From UBA5336 sp038745855 (lineage in GTDB: Bacteria > Pseudomonadota > Alphaproteobacteria > Caulobacterales > Hyphomonadaceae), in assembly GCA_038745855.1 (NCBI GenBank), contig JBCDLC010000019.1, forward strand, positions 1-54,978: a stretch of DNA of 54,978 nt, written 5' to 3'. A program made the position numbers and the translations under genes. The notes beneath the pieces were generated by a model. The model was not told where the DNA came from. It did no database searches and was given only the letters and a program-made list of their open reading frames with translations. Shown one piece after another: positions 34,044-43,675 of this stretch (position 1 is the first letter of the stretch; every line of letters begins with the position of its first letter).

Positions 34044-34280
34044 TTAGAAAAGATCCGGATTTTCCGCGATCAGATCTTCAACTTCCTTGTCGAGTTTGAC
34101 CCTTACTTCCTGATCAATCTTCACGTTTAGATTGATAGTAATCGGATCACTCGGCGCTTCGACGATGACGCGAGGCGTGCACGCTGACAAGCTCAAAGCG
34201 ACCAGAAGTCCAGCGAACGCTGGAGCGCGGATGGCCGAATGTTTCAGGACTTGGGCGGATACCATTTGCGTGCTGTGCAT
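34044..34280 (-). CDS. ynbE: YnbE-like outer-membrane lipoprotein
   Basis: A 78-residue lipoprotein with lipobox LSAC (Cys34) and the short conserved body PITINLNVKIDQEV typical of YnbE. In E. coli YnbE multimerises by beta-strand stacking and docks on the C-terminus of YdbH to complete a bridge to the outer membrane. The signal region is long for its size; an in-frame ATG at 34265 would shorten it by five residues. It lies between ydbH and ydbL, matching the known operon order. Confidence 0.93.
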   Translation of the reverse strand: MHSTQMVSAQVLKHSAIRAPAFAGLLVALSLSACTPRVIVEAPSDPITINLNVKIDQEVRVKLDKEVEDLIAENPDLF

Positions 34281-34341
34281 GGATCAACATAACTTCCTAC
34301 GCGCTGAACCTGCCTTGAATAGGCTGTTATCCCGCAGCATT

Positions 34342-37300
34342 TCACTCTTCTCGCACGATGGCGTCTGCAAGCCAACGGGTGCCAGCGACGGACTCGCCGG
34401 CGCGCATCAGCGGGACGATGGGAGCATCGATACTGAAATTGAAGGCAAAAGGCGTTCCGTACAGCACCTCGCGATTGCGGCCCTCCAACCGGATCGACAC
34501 ATCCATGTCACCGCTCAGCGCGCCGTTTGCTCCCATTTCGAGCACCGTGAACTCGAAATCCTCGAGTGCCTGGAACGCAAGAGCAGCGGTCTCGTTGACG
34601 GCGCCGGCCTTGTCCCCTGCGCGCCCGCGATATCGCAAACGGCCACCCGCCCCAACCGACACCAACCTTGCATTGTTTACCTCGGCACCCGTGCCGGAGA
34701 AAATCAGCGGAAACTGCCCGCTCATCTCGCCACTCGCCTCAAGATCGGAAAGCCCGAAAGTGTCGACCAAGGCCCCAAGATCCAGCGCATCCGCACCTAT
34801 GGACAACGTGTTCTCCAGCGCGGCGACTTCCCAGACCCCGGGGGATACAGACAGCGTACCGCCAGCGAAGGGCCACTGGGCATCCTCGATCTGCAGCAAA
34901 CTCGCGCCTTTTAGCTGGAACGAGACCTCACCGTCAGACAGTGCAAGGCCCGGGTCGATCCTCCCGATCTTCACTTTTTGCGCAGGCGGGGTCGAAAGGG
35001 CCAGGAAATCGTCGAAGATAACAGTGCCTTCAACGGCTTCGACACGGCCAAGTGCGACGGTCTGGAAGCCAAGCCCGTTCAGGATCAGTCGGGATGCCAG
35101 TCCGATCTCACCACCTCGCAGGGTGACATCGCCTATGGCCCGTACGCGTCCCTCGGCATTGGTGAGCAAGCCTCGTAGTCTCTCCGAAAGCGCCGACGGC
35201 TGAAGTCCGTCGCGTTCGAATATGAGATCGGGGGAGTTGAGTGATCCATGACCATCCAGGCTGGGCAGCCTGATCGAGAGGTCGCTATCGGCAACCTTCT
35301 GGCCGCCGCCTGCCAGGTGAAGCGGTCCTTTGAGATAGAGACGAGACCCGTCGATAAGGATGGCTTGGTCACTCACCAAGGGCTCGAAAACAGGATCAGG
35401 CCCCGATGCGGTGATCAAGATGTCGGCAAGCCTACCCATGCCGCTTGAGCGTCCATCGGTCCGGCGCAGGGACAGGGACGACTTTCCGATGTTGAGGCGA
35501 GAAGGGAGCGTTTCGCCGGCCACAACAACTCCGCTTAGTTCAGCTTCGACGCCGAACCCAGCCAAGGCCGGTTCGGTGGTTATGATGGCCTTGCTTCCTT
35601 TCGTCAGAAGGTCGATGGACGACGCGTCGCCACGATAGCTTGCTGCAATGCTCGGCGTCTCAATTGAGATGCGCCGCGCACCAACCAAGTCCCAGGACAC
35701 GGATCCGGCGTCCAAGGACACGTTGCCTGAGGCACGGCCCGACGCAAGCTGGTACGGCGTTGCAAGCGCGGAGTAGTCTAGCGAGCCCGACCCATCCCGT
35801 TGGAAAAACGGGGCATCACTAGTAGGACACAAACGGGTTTCGAAGGCGCCGAGGTGAACACTTTCAATATGGGCGCCCCGGGAAGACAGCTTCATACACG
35901 CAGCTTCGGCCGTACGAACAGACCACGCTTCGTCACGCCGCAACGCCCCCCAATTCCCGGAAAGGTGTGTCTGTTCCAGCAAAAATGGTCCAATTGTTCC
36001 GGAGAGCCCGACGCGCCCTTCGGCGGTGATACGCGTCTCGCCGCCGTTGGCCTCAAGGTCGAAACCGGAAAGGTCTGCTGCTAGAGTTCGTCCGCGAGCG
36101 GACCAGGGAGCAAGCTTGACTCCCTGGAGGCTCAAAGCTCGGCGCTCGCCTGAGAAACTGGCCTGAATAAGCTGTGCCTCGAAGGTCGGTAACGCGCCAC
36201 CGGCGACTGATAAGCGGCCAGATAGTTCCGCACCGGCGCGCTTGAGGGTCAATACGCGCCCGCCTGGTGGCGCCTCGAAGCGAACACTTTCACCTGTATT
36301 CGAAACGAGCTCTGCAGCATCTTCGAAACCCACGGCCGCGTCCTTCCCTGCGAGCGAGACGGACAGCATCGTTTCAGCAGAAAACCCCTCCAGAATCCGG
36401 TCGATCGCCCTGCGGAGTTTGGCGCAATGGGCCTCAATTCCCGCGACATTCGGAATGGTATCTGCAATTCGGCTGCGGAGGTCCGGCGCCAAACGAACCG
36501 CGTCGAGGACAAACGCACCGCGCAGTGCCGCAGCCCTCTCTGTCTCGACCGTGGCGATACCTGAAAAGGATAGGCGGTCAGCTTCACCAAATGCGCCAGT
36601 CGGGCCCACTGCCTCAATATCCAACGGACCGCTAAGACCTATGTCTTGCCGCTCCAGCGCGGCCTCAATCCTTGCTGAACGAGCCGAAGTGGCGCCGCTC
36701 GCTTCCAACCCAGCCGCCTCTAAGGATACCGAAAGACTTTCAAGCGCCGAAATCAATGCGCTGAACTCAAGGCCTGCCGAATGCGAGATATCGGCCGCGC
36801 TTACAGCATTCAGTCTGGCCACGCGTCCATAAGCGGTCGATACCTCCGCAGCGGACATCGACAACACCACTATTTGGGTTTCCGCACCAGGCACGCGCGA
36901 AACCTGCAAGGTCAGTTCTGCGGTGTCGATTGAGAAAGAGCCGAGTTTCGCTGCAGTCAAGTCCAGGCGTCCTTGACCGTCGAGGACACCGTCTCTGAGG
37001 CCTATGGATAGAGCGCCGGTATCCAGTACCAATTGATCAACGCCGTTTTCGAGAACGACCGGCTCAAGAACGAACCCCAGCGTACCATTCCGTCGGTCGC
37101 GCACAAACGCCTCGACATCCGCGAGAACATCGCCAGCAGGCGTCTCGAGGATCGCGTTTCCGCCGGTTACTTCAATTGTCGGGAGGGGCGAACCTTCACC
37201 ATCGGTTTGGGTAAGGAGACGTTCCATCCCGAGGAAGGATACGTTCTCACCGTTAAAGCGCGCACGCACTGTTGGATCGTCAATCCGAACACTTGCGAGT

Positions 37301-37659
37301 TCAGCAGACAAGAAATTGCGCCACCGCCACTCGACCCCGAGCATGCCAACATCCAGCGGTCGCCCTTGCTCAGAAGTCACAACTAGACCGGACAGTGCAG
37401 CCCGGCCCAACGACAGTTTATCCAACCGGGCCTCGCATGTCAGTGACCGCTGTGCGCACCATCCTGCGAGGGCTTGCTCTGCTAGAGGCTTTCGGAAGAG
37501 CCACAGTGCCAAAACAGCCAGCGAGAGGATCAAAAAAGACCACCCGACGCTTATGAGGATATTGCGGGGGCTCACCTCAGAATTCGCAAACTCGCACGCG
37601 GGTACCAATGCTGGCGATCCTGCGGCTCCCCTGTAGACCGGTCCTTGTCTTGCATTCAC
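34342..37659 (-). CDS. ydbH: YdbH-family AsmA-like intermembrane phospholipid transport protein
   Basis: A 1105-residue protein with one N-terminal membrane helix (about 35-55, ILISVGWSFLILSLAVLALW) and a very long periplasmic part of beta-rich repeats typical of AsmA/TamB-type bridges. The C-terminal region holds the family domain (RVEAVEGTVIFDDFLALSTP, then DALDLGALVDTFGLSDLEAS and GEMSGQFPLIFSGTG). In E. coli YdbH acts redundantly with TamB and YhdP in carrying phospholipids to the outer membrane. Synteny with ynbE and ydbL supports the call. It is somewhat longer than the E. coli protein (about 880). It is divergent from the M23 peptidase gene. Confidence 0.93.
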   Translation of the reverse strand: MNARQGPVYRGAAGSPALVPACEFANSEVSPRNILISVGWSFLILSLAVLALWLFRKPLAEQALAGWCAQRSLTCEARLDKLSLGRAALSGLVVTSEQGRPLDVGMLGVEWRWRNFLSAELASVRIDDPTVRARFNGENVSFLGMERLLTQTDGEGSPLPTIEVTGGNAILETPAGDVLADVEAFVRDRRNGTLGFVLEPVVLENGVDQLVLDTGALSIGLRDGVLDGQGRLDLTAAKLGSFSIDTAELTLQVSRVPGAETQIVVLSMSAAEVSTAYGRVARLNAVSAADISHSAGLEFSALISALESLSVSLEAAGLEASGATSARSARIEAALERQDIGLSGPLDIEAVGPTGAFGEADRLSFSGIATVETERAAALRGAFVLDAVRLAPDLRSRIADTIPNVAGIEAHCAKLRRAIDRILEGFSAETMLSVSLAGKDAAVGFEDAAELVSNTGESVRFEAPPGGRVLTLKRAGAELSGRLSVAGGALPTFEAQLIQASFSGERRALSLQGVKLAPWSARGRTLAADLSGFDLEANGGETRITAEGRVGLSGTIGPFLLEQTHLSGNWGALRRDEAWSVRTAEAACMKLSSRGAHIESVHLGAFETRLCPTSDAPFFQRDGSGSLDYSALATPYQLASGRASGNVSLDAGSVSWDLVGARRISIETPSIAASYRGDASSIDLLTKGSKAIITTEPALAGFGVEAELSGVVVAGETLPSRLNIGKSSLSLRRTDGRSSGMGRLADILITASGPDPVFEPLVSDQAILIDGSRLYLKGPLHLAGGGQKVADSDLSIRLPSLDGHGSLNSPDLIFERDGLQPSALSERLRGLLTNAEGRVRAIGDVTLRGGEIGLASRLILNGLGFQTVALGRVEAVEGTVIFDDFLALSTPPAQKVKIGRIDPGLALSDGEVSFQLKGASLLQIEDAQWPFAGGTLSVSPGVWEVAALENTLSIGADALDLGALVDTFGLSDLEASGEMSGQFPLIFSGTGAEVNNARLVSVGAGGRLRYRGRAGDKAGAVNETAALAFQALEDFEFTVLEMGANGALSGDMDVSIRLEGRNREVLYGTPFAFNFSIDAPIVPLMRAGESVAGTRWLADAIVREE

Positions 37660-37777
37660 CCTTCCTCGCTAGAACAGCCTTGCGTGCCGATTTCGTTACC
37701 GAAATTGTAATCGTTAACGGGCTTCCTTGGCGAATAACACTCGCTTATGGAAACCGAAGTTGTTGGTGGAGTTACAT

Positions 37778-39196
37778 TTGAGTTCACAGCAGACGACGCC
37801 GAGTGTTTCAGCGGTTTACCACATGGCAGTGACCGCGACACTGGCCGGAGGCGTTGCCCTGGTCGGTGGGGTCTGGTCTCTCGGCAGTGCGCGAGCGGCC
37901 GCTCCAGTAGCCGAATCTCTACCGTCCCCAATTCCATCAATCGACACTGTGGAAACACCCTCAGCCATCGCGCCGCCTGAGGCCTGGTACGCGGCTGATT
38001 TCGCGGTTCCCGAGCGCGCGATTGTTCGGGCAGAGGGTACGCTCCGACGCCGGCAAACACTCAATGAATTGTTGACGGGGCTCGGCGCGAGCCCTGCCGA
38101 CGCATATGCTGCGCTACAGCCGCTCTACGATAACGACTTGCTCGATCCGAGACGTCTGCAGCCTGGCCTTGGCGCGGAACTTACCTTCGATGAGAACAAA
38201 GGCAGCGAACTGACACTGGTTGGCCTCTCGATAAAAAGCGGCGACGATCACTCCTTGTTCGTCGAACGCCTCGACCAAGGAGAATTCGCGGCGACGAAGC
38301 TCTCAACTAAGCTCTTCCCAGCCCACAAGCGCGTCGCTGAGACCATCGACACAACGCTCTACGAGGCGGCATTATCTGCCGGTGCAAGCGACCAACAGGT
38401 CGCCGATTTTGCGCAGGTGTTCGCCTATGACGTGGATTTCCAGCGCGAAATCCATCCGGGCGACACGTTCGAACTTGTATATGAAGCTTTCGTCGACGAG
38501 CGTGGAAATCCCGTACGGACAGGCGATCTCATTTACGCAGCCCTCGATAGCAAGGCGACGCAAAAGGGTTTTTATCGCTTCGAAACACCGGACGACAGCA
38601 TCACTGATTACTACGGCGCAGACGGCGCGAGCGCCACAAAGTTCCTGATGAAAACCCCAATCAACGGAGCGCGCTTGTCATCCGGTTTCGGCTTCAGGCG
38701 GCATCCGATCTCGGGATACAACAAGCTCCACAGAGGCACTGATTTCGCTGCGCCTACGGGCACGCCCGTTTATGCTGCCGGCCATGGCGTCATCGAACGC
38801 TCGTCGCGCTATGGGGGCTACGGACACTACGTCCGGATCCGCCACGCCAACGGGTACAAGACCGCCTACGCGCATCTTTCTCGATATGGGCAGGGCATCC
38901 GATCAGGTGTGCGCGTGCGCCAAGGACAGGTCATCGGCTATGTGGGTTCTACCGGTGCATCGACCGGGCCGCATTTGCACTACGAGGTCATCCGGAATGG
39001 CAAACACGTAAATGCCATGCGCTTGAAGCTGCCGACTGGCCGGAAACTCGATGGAGCAATGCTCGAGGCCTTCGACCTCCACCGCGCAAGCATCGATCAA
39101 TTGCGGACTGAACTGTCTCCCAAAGTCGAAGCGCTCGACGAAGTGGAAACGGCGGCAACCGATACGTTGCTCACGCCCGTTTCGCTGAGGCGGTAA
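37778..39196 (+). CDS. M23-family (LytM-type) peptidase, envelope-associated
   Basis: A protein of 472 residues with an N-terminal membrane or signal segment (MAVTATLAGGVALVGGVWSL), an OapA/LysM-like middle region, and a C-terminal M23 domain. The zinc ligands are visible: His in LHRGTDFAAPTGTPVYAAG, Asp two turns on, and HLHYEV. TTG 37778 is chosen because GGAG at 37768-37771 lies 6 bases before it; a TTG at 37727 is the alternative, and no ATG precedes the membrane segment. Proteins of this kind cleave peptidoglycan cross-links or activate amidases at division. Activity looks intact. Confidence 0.92.
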   Translation: MSSQQTTPSVSAVYHMAVTATLAGGVALVGGVWSLGSARAAAPVAESLPSPIPSIDTVETPSAIAPPEAWYAADFAVPERAIVRAEGTLRRRQTLNELLTGLGASPADAYAALQPLYDNDLLDPRRLQPGLGAELTFDENKGSELTLVGLSIKSGDDHSLFVERLDQGEFAATKLSTKLFPAHKRVAETIDTTLYEAALSAGASDQQVADFAQVFAYDVDFQREIHPGDTFELVYEAFVDERGNPVRTGDLIYAALDSKATQKGFYRFETPDDSITDYYGADGASATKFLMKTPINGARLSSGFGFRRHPISGYNKLHRGTDFAAPTGTPVYAAGHGVIERSSRYGGYGHYVRIRHANGYKTAYAHLSRYGQGIRSGVRVRQGQVIGYVGSTGASTGPHLHYEVIRNGKHVNAMRLKLPTGRKLDGAMLEAFDLHRASIDQLRTELSPKVEALDEVETAATDTLLTPVSLRR

Positions 39197-39228
39197 GCAG
39201 TCCATAGCGCTGCCCCGGGCCGCGCCAA

Positions 39229-39975
39229 TCAGATCTGCGTATTCGGTTTCAGCCATTTCGCGCGCATCTGTTCAATCGCGTCGCTTTCCCAGAAATGTTT
39301 CACGAAAGCGCTGCCGTACACTCTGTCCAGTAACGCGGGTTCAAATCGCGCAAGGGACCGGACTGCATCGTAATCGTCCGCATAGTCCTTGTCAGCGGAA
39401 GCATGCGTAGGCCGCACGTCGACAGTGAAGCCAAGAACGCGGGTCAGGACGCTTGATTTCACTTCATCGGGCGTATCGGTCTTGAAAATCACAATACGCT
39501 CATGGTGGCTGAGTTGGTATCCAGCCTGATGCCTGAAGCGGCCTTGGAAAACGTCGATCCCCAGGTGCTGGGCATACTCGCGTTCGTACCATTTCACGGG
39601 AAAGAAATGCGGATAGCGGTCCATGAAATCCACGAAGAGATCCTCGGCCTCGCTGTCGGTTCCCGCTTCAAGCGTGTCAATGAACGTGCCGAGGTTCTGG
39701 AAGTAGGCCGAAATATTTCGCGCGATGGGATCGCGAACGAGCGAAATGTAAACGCAGCGCTGGGGGACGGAGATTTCCCGGCTTTTCCAGGCCATTGAAA
39801 CGCAGATATGCGGATTGGGAAACTGGCCTTTATCGAGCGCCTTCCGCATGCCTGCGAGCAGGGCATCATCGTTCAGGGTATGAATATCATGAACCACACG
39901 GCCCGACTGCCGGATCGCAGCACTGATGGCCGAGGATCCAACCTTGCCCATGGTGTAGACGATGGGAGTACGCAT
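39229..39975 (-). CDS. Sulfotransferase-fold protein, putative capsular polysaccharide synthesis (NKWYS-like)
   Basis: A 248-residue protein. TMGKVGSSAISAAI near the N-terminus matches the 5'-phosphosulfate loop of PAPS-dependent sulfotransferases, and YISLVRDPIARNISAYFQNL matches the 3'-phosphate motif. FFPVKWYEREYAQHL resembles the NKWYS motif of putative capsule synthesis proteins. It may sulfate a surface glycan; the acceptor is unknown. ATG 39975 is preferred over 40011, which adds a non-conserved leader. It is the most downstream gene of the glycan cluster and converges with the M23 gene. Confidence 0.8.
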   Translation of the reverse strand: MRTPIVYTMGKVGSSAISAAIRQSGRVVHDIHTLNDDALLAGMRKALDKGQFPNPHICVSMAWKSREISVPQRCVYISLVRDPIARNISAYFQNLGTFIDTLEAGTDSEAEDLFVDFMDRYPHFFPVKWYEREYAQHLGIDVFQGRFRHQAGYQLSHHERIVIFKTDTPDEVKSSVLTRVLGFTVDVRPTHASADKDYADDYDAVRSLARFEPALLDRVYGSAFVKHFWESDAIEQMRAKWLKPNTQI

Positions 39976-40049
39976 GACTGCGGTTGTGGTTCCGATTGCC
40001 GACCATCGCAAGACTACTTCTGCCTATGGGTGTCAGCGCCTTCAATTGG

Positions 40050-41222
40050 TCAGTGCTTGACTAGCTCCAACGCCAGGAACGACCGCTTTTCGAAGAGGTC
40101 CCGCTCTAGCTGGAGAGTTTCGAACGCGCGGTTGAACTGGCCGTCGGGCCCAAAGCCAAGATCAGTGAATGAAAACGTTCGCAGCCTCGCTGTCATACTG
40201 GGCGCATGTTCCAGGATCCGCCGACACGTTGAAGCGAGATCGTATCGGCGCGAAATCGGCGTGACGATAGCAGGATTGAAATCGACCCGCGCATCTTCCC
40301 CCCTGATCTCTGCCTCAATCGTGAGCGCGAAGTCGGTTTCGCCATTTGCGATGAAACACGAGAATGGGCTCACCGTCAGCGTATGCTGGTCTGACGCCAA
40401 AAATGGCGCAATGAGGAAACGGCCGCCACGGACAAGAACACGCTCGACCTCTGAAACGGCCCTCTGATCCTGCAAACCAAGCAACCGTTCGAAACGGTTA
40501 TGGGCGACAACGAGATCGACGCTTTCATCCTCGAATAAGCCAAGTTCCTGGGGAGGTGCGCCGAGACAGCGGACCCGCGGTTCCAGTGACTTGAGCCCAT
40601 CGGGATGGTTTTCATTTACAACGCAGACTTCTGCATTCTCGCATGTCCGCACCAGCTGTTGGCCGAACTCAGCGTTAGTGCTTCCAAAGTCGATGATACG
40701 GGTGGCCCCAAGACGTTTTGCGATTGCGATACTGTGATAACGCTGTGCGTAGCGCAGGAAAAAATTCGCCGCGCCCGGCCCGGTACGCGCAATAAAAGGT
40801 GTCGCGTTTTCGCTGTCCGCGCTGATGAAGTCCATGAACGCTTCACCGTCGATATCCATTTGATCCACCAAACCACCATCGGACCGCCAAGCCGATAGGA
40901 ACACCTGGGGGCGCGCTGGCGTGTCGGGGCTTTCCAGTGCCCGCTCAAGAATCGCGGCTGGCACCATGGGGATATACTCGCCCGTTAGGCGGACGAATTC
41001 CAGAAGACCGGGGATCTGGTGCCAGGTGCCCGAGTCTACTCTGTCCTTGAGCATCTCATAGGTGGAAACAATCGCAATAAGCCGGTGCGACGAACCTTTC
41101 GGCCCCGCATTCTCAACCGCATCCAACAGGGCATGACCGTCGATCTGGTCGATGGAACGATCACGGCGCCCACCTCCATCACGGAGCCCGAACAATCCTG
41201 GCAATCGGCTCGTCAATCCCAT
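40050..41222 (-). CDS. SAM-dependent methyltransferase with a long unknown N-terminal region
   Basis: A 390-residue protein. Residues about 170-290 form a class I methyltransferase core: ATRIIDFGSTNAEFGQQLV as motif I, CVVNENHPDG as motif II, and VDLVVAHNRFERLLGLQDQR then VLVRGGRFLIAPFL as the later motifs. The first 165 residues have no recognised domain. It lies between the ABC-type glycan exporter and the sulfotransferase-like gene, so methylation of the exported glycan is the likely job (inference). AGG lies about 6 bases before the ATG. A 100-base gap with no gene separates it from wzt. Confidence 0.8.
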   Translation of the reverse strand: MGLTSRLPGLFGLRDGGGRRDRSIDQIDGHALLDAVENAGPKGSSHRLIAIVSTYEMLKDRVDSGTWHQIPGLLEFVRLTGEYIPMVPAAILERALESPDTPARPQVFLSAWRSDGGLVDQMDIDGEAFMDFISADSENATPFIARTGPGAANFFLRYAQRYHSIAIAKRLGATRIIDFGSTNAEFGQQLVRTCENAEVCVVNENHPDGLKSLEPRVRCLGAPPQELGLFEDESVDLVVAHNRFERLLGLQDQRAVSEVERVLVRGGRFLIAPFLASDQHTLTVSPFSCFIANGETDFALTIEAEIRGEDARVDFNPAIVTPISRRYDLASTCRRILEHAPSMTARLRTFSFTDLGFGPDGQFNRAFETLQLERDLFEKRSFLALELVKH

Positions 41223-41323
41223 GCAGTACCTATCTCACAATCCGCCGAAGGCTGCGGCTTTCGTGTGCACACCAACCGATACAGAAAAAGCTGCCTTACA
41301 TCTCAGCGCGAGCCCCACCGCTC

Positions 41324-42649
41324 TCAGTCCTGCGTCGCAGCCGGTTTGTTTCGATGCGGTCGCCGAACGCTCCACTCTCCGCGTAAGGCAATGGGTCCCC
41401 AGCTTTCCTTGTCACGATTGATCAGGAGGGGCGGTATGGCAGCACGATACAGCGTTTCGCCTTCTCGGATCAGCCGCAACTCGACGTTATAGTGACCGTT
41501 TGCCAATGGGGTTGTGTCGAGGCTGAGGTCAGCTTCGATGAATGCACGGATGCTTGGTCGGGCCCTGATCGAGGAGTGCCCAACGCGATTTCCATCTCGG
41601 TCGGTGAGGTACACAACAAAACGGACCAATTCACGAGACGGATTGGGATGGAAGTCAGCCCTGACCGTCAGTATCGCGACTTCGCTTTCCTCAAACGTGC
41701 TGACCGGTTCGCCAAGCTGGTTGCACCAAACAGTCGTCACGTCCCTCAGGATATTTTCATCTTTATAGACGTGGGCCTGTTCATCCTCTTTATCGGCTAA
41801 AACAGCTGGCGGAGCGACGGGCTCCTTGGGTTTTTTCTGCCGCGCTTCAGCTTTTTTCTTCTCGGCATCTTCTTTCAGTTCGAGATAGGCCTGAACCGCG
41901 TCCTGCGCCGCACCTGCAAAGGTCATCTTGCCCTGATCAAGGATGACGCCGAATTCGCAGAATTGCGAAAGCGTCCCGGTGCTGTGCGTGCACAGAACGA
42001 TCGCGCAGCGGTGTCGCATCCGCTCCATCTGGGCGAGACATTTCTGTCTGAAGCGAACATCGCCAACCCCAATGACCTCATCGATCAGAAGGATGTCCGG
42101 ATCTGTCAGGATGTTCACGGCAAAGGCCAGCCGCATCTTCATGCCGAGGCTATAGGTCACGAAAGGCGCATCAATGAACGCTTCAAGCTCCGCGAAATCG
42201 ATCATCTCATCTGCACGGCGCTTCAGTTCATGCCCCGAAAGTCCCCGGAGCTGGCACCCCAATTCGATGTTTTCCCGGCCGCTCAGGAGCGGTTGAAAAC
42301 CAGCGGTGAGGTTGATCAATTCAGCCACACGCCCACGCATGTTCAGGGCGCCATGGTCGAGATCCATGTGGCCGGCCAGTATCTGTAGGAGCGTGCTTTT
42401 GCCGGCGCCGTTCCGACCGAGCAGACCAACGGACTGTCCGCGGTCAAGGCTGAGATGAATGCCTTCGATCGCCCAATACTCATCTTCACTTAGCAAACCG
42501 GAATTTGGGCGCAGGCCGAACGCCGACCTCACGATCGCCCGCGACAGACGTTTCCGGTTGGAAGAAACCGTTCGTGAGAACTTCTTCCAGCCATTGTCGA
42601 GTTCGATGAGGGGCGGTTCCATGGCAGTCATCGCACGGGCTGTGGTCAC
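41324..42649 (-). CDS. wzt: ABC transporter ATP-binding protein for polysaccharide export, with C-terminal glycan-recognition domain
   Basis: A 441-residue ATPase of the Wzt/KpsT type. Walker A is GLLGRNGAGKST, the signature reads TYSLGMKMRLAF (the exporter variant of LSGGQ), Walker B is ILLIDEVIGVGD and the H-loop LCTHST. A Lys/Ala-rich linker (about 260-290) joins a C-terminal beta domain of about 145 residues (EVAILTVRADFHPNPSRELV, NGHYNVELRLIREGE). In E. coli O8/O9a this extra domain recognises the capped end of the finished O-polysaccharide. The GTG start overlaps the wzm stop by four bases. Confidence 0.92.
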   Translation of the reverse strand: MTTARAMTAMEPPLIELDNGWKKFSRTVSSNRKRLSRAIVRSAFGLRPNSGLLSEDEYWAIEGIHLSLDRGQSVGLLGRNGAGKSTLLQILAGHMDLDHGALNMRGRVAELINLTAGFQPLLSGRENIELGCQLRGLSGHELKRRADEMIDFAELEAFIDAPFVTYSLGMKMRLAFAVNILTDPDILLIDEVIGVGDVRFRQKCLAQMERMRHRCAIVLCTHSTGTLSQFCEFGVILDQGKMTFAGAAQDAVQAYLELKEDAEKKKAEARQKKPKEPVAPPAVLADKEDEQAHVYKDENILRDVTTVWCNQLGEPVSTFEESEVAILTVRADFHPNPSRELVRFVVYLTDRDGNRVGHSSIRARPSIRAFIEADLSLDTTPLANGHYNVELRLIREGETLYRAAIPPLLINRDKESWGPIALRGEWSVRRPHRNKPAATQD

Positions 42650-43500
42650 TGGCGCGACAGGCTCTCCTTGATCTGTGACTCGGTTGCATAGAGCGTTCGC
42701 GCACCGAACACAAAAAGGACCGGTGTTGCGACCAAAAGCGCGAACAGCACCACCGGATAGGCAACCGTATCGCCAACAAGCGTATCGCGAAACGCACCGA
42801 TGAAGACCGCCAGCGGGTTCAAACGATAAAGCAGGTCCGAACCGCTGATGATCGGCACAGACCAGATTACGCCGCTAAAGAAAATCGCGTAACGGAAGAA
42901 GATATCGAGGATATGGCGAATATCCGGCACCGCGACCATAGCGGGAACAAGGAAAAGACCGAGACTCAGCGCGAATAGAGACATGGCGATCAAAAGCCCG
43001 GTCGCCGCCAACACGCCGAGGGGCGAGGCCGATGCCAACGCGATAACCACAACGATACCAGCAATCAGTCGGATCAGCGTTTCAAGTGACACGGCTCCGA
43101 AGCCCGCCACGACAGCGGCGATCAACGGGAACGTCGAATTCATCACCAACGTGCGGTATCGATTGATAGCCTCGAACGGGGTCATGATGGCAGACCGCAT
43201 CAAGAGCCAAGGCATGACCCCAAGAACTACAAACACAGCGGGATGCAACGCGTCCGCATCGGCATTTGGGTCTTGGATCACCGAGCGGACAAAAACATAC
43301 GCGGTTATCGGCAAAAGCGGCATGGTGTACGCCCAGGCTGCGCCAAGAACGTTCTTCCGGTGCGGAGCATTAAAATCGCTCCAGAAAACCGAGAAAATCT
43401 GTCGCCGATGCTCAACCAGTGCTGTCAAAATACGCCACGTCGCCGTTAGCGGACCGACCTTGTGGCGGGGAAGTGACAAAGGTTCACCGAAAGTCGTCAC
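42646..43500 (-). CDS. wzm: ABC-2 type polysaccharide export permease
   Basis: A 284-residue membrane protein with about six helices. It opens with the family N-terminus FWSDFNAPHRKNVLGAAWAY, a cytoplasmic amphipathic segment preceding the first helix, then PLLPITAYVFVRSVIQ. The later helices contain AIFFSGVIWSVPIISG and NPLAVFIGAFRDTLVG, conserved in Wzm/KpsM. With the ATPase it moves a lipid-linked glycan to the periplasm. It is the first gene of the leftward glycan unit. Confidence 0.92.
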   Translation of the reverse strand: MTTFGEPLSLPRHKVGPLTATWRILTALVEHRRQIFSVFWSDFNAPHRKNVLGAAWAYTMPLLPITAYVFVRSVIQDPNADADALHPAVFVVLGVMPWLLMRSAIMTPFEAINRYRTLVMNSTFPLIAAVVAGFGAVSLETLIRLIAGIVVVIALASASPLGVLAATGLLIAMSLFALSLGLFLVPAMVAVPDIRHILDIFFRYAIFFSGVIWSVPIISGSDLLYRLNPLAVFIGAFRDTLVGDTVAYPVVLFALLVATPVLFVFGARTLYATESQIKESLSRQ

Positions 43501-43617
43501 TCAACACACCGTCACTGATCAAAGTCTGACTCGAAATGAGCCAGTCCGCCATGGAATGGCATGATCCCCTGAAACGGGCAATGTAAGGCAACAGGACGGT
43601 CCGCAGCGCTGGTCCCC

Positions 43618-43652
43618 GAAAGTAAACACCCCGCCACTTGGGCGGGGTGTTT
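43618..43652 (-). terminator. Strong terminator hairpin after dnaK
   Basis: AAACACCCCGCC (43624-43635) and GGCGGGGTGTTT (43641-43652) form a perfect 12-bp stem with a 5-base loop, starting 24 bases after the dnaK stop. T-rich flanks lie on both sides, so it could act in both directions. It ends the dnaK transcript, and no dnaJ follows. Confidence 0.88.
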
Positions 43653-43675
43653 TCATTCTGCACACGGGCTTCAGG

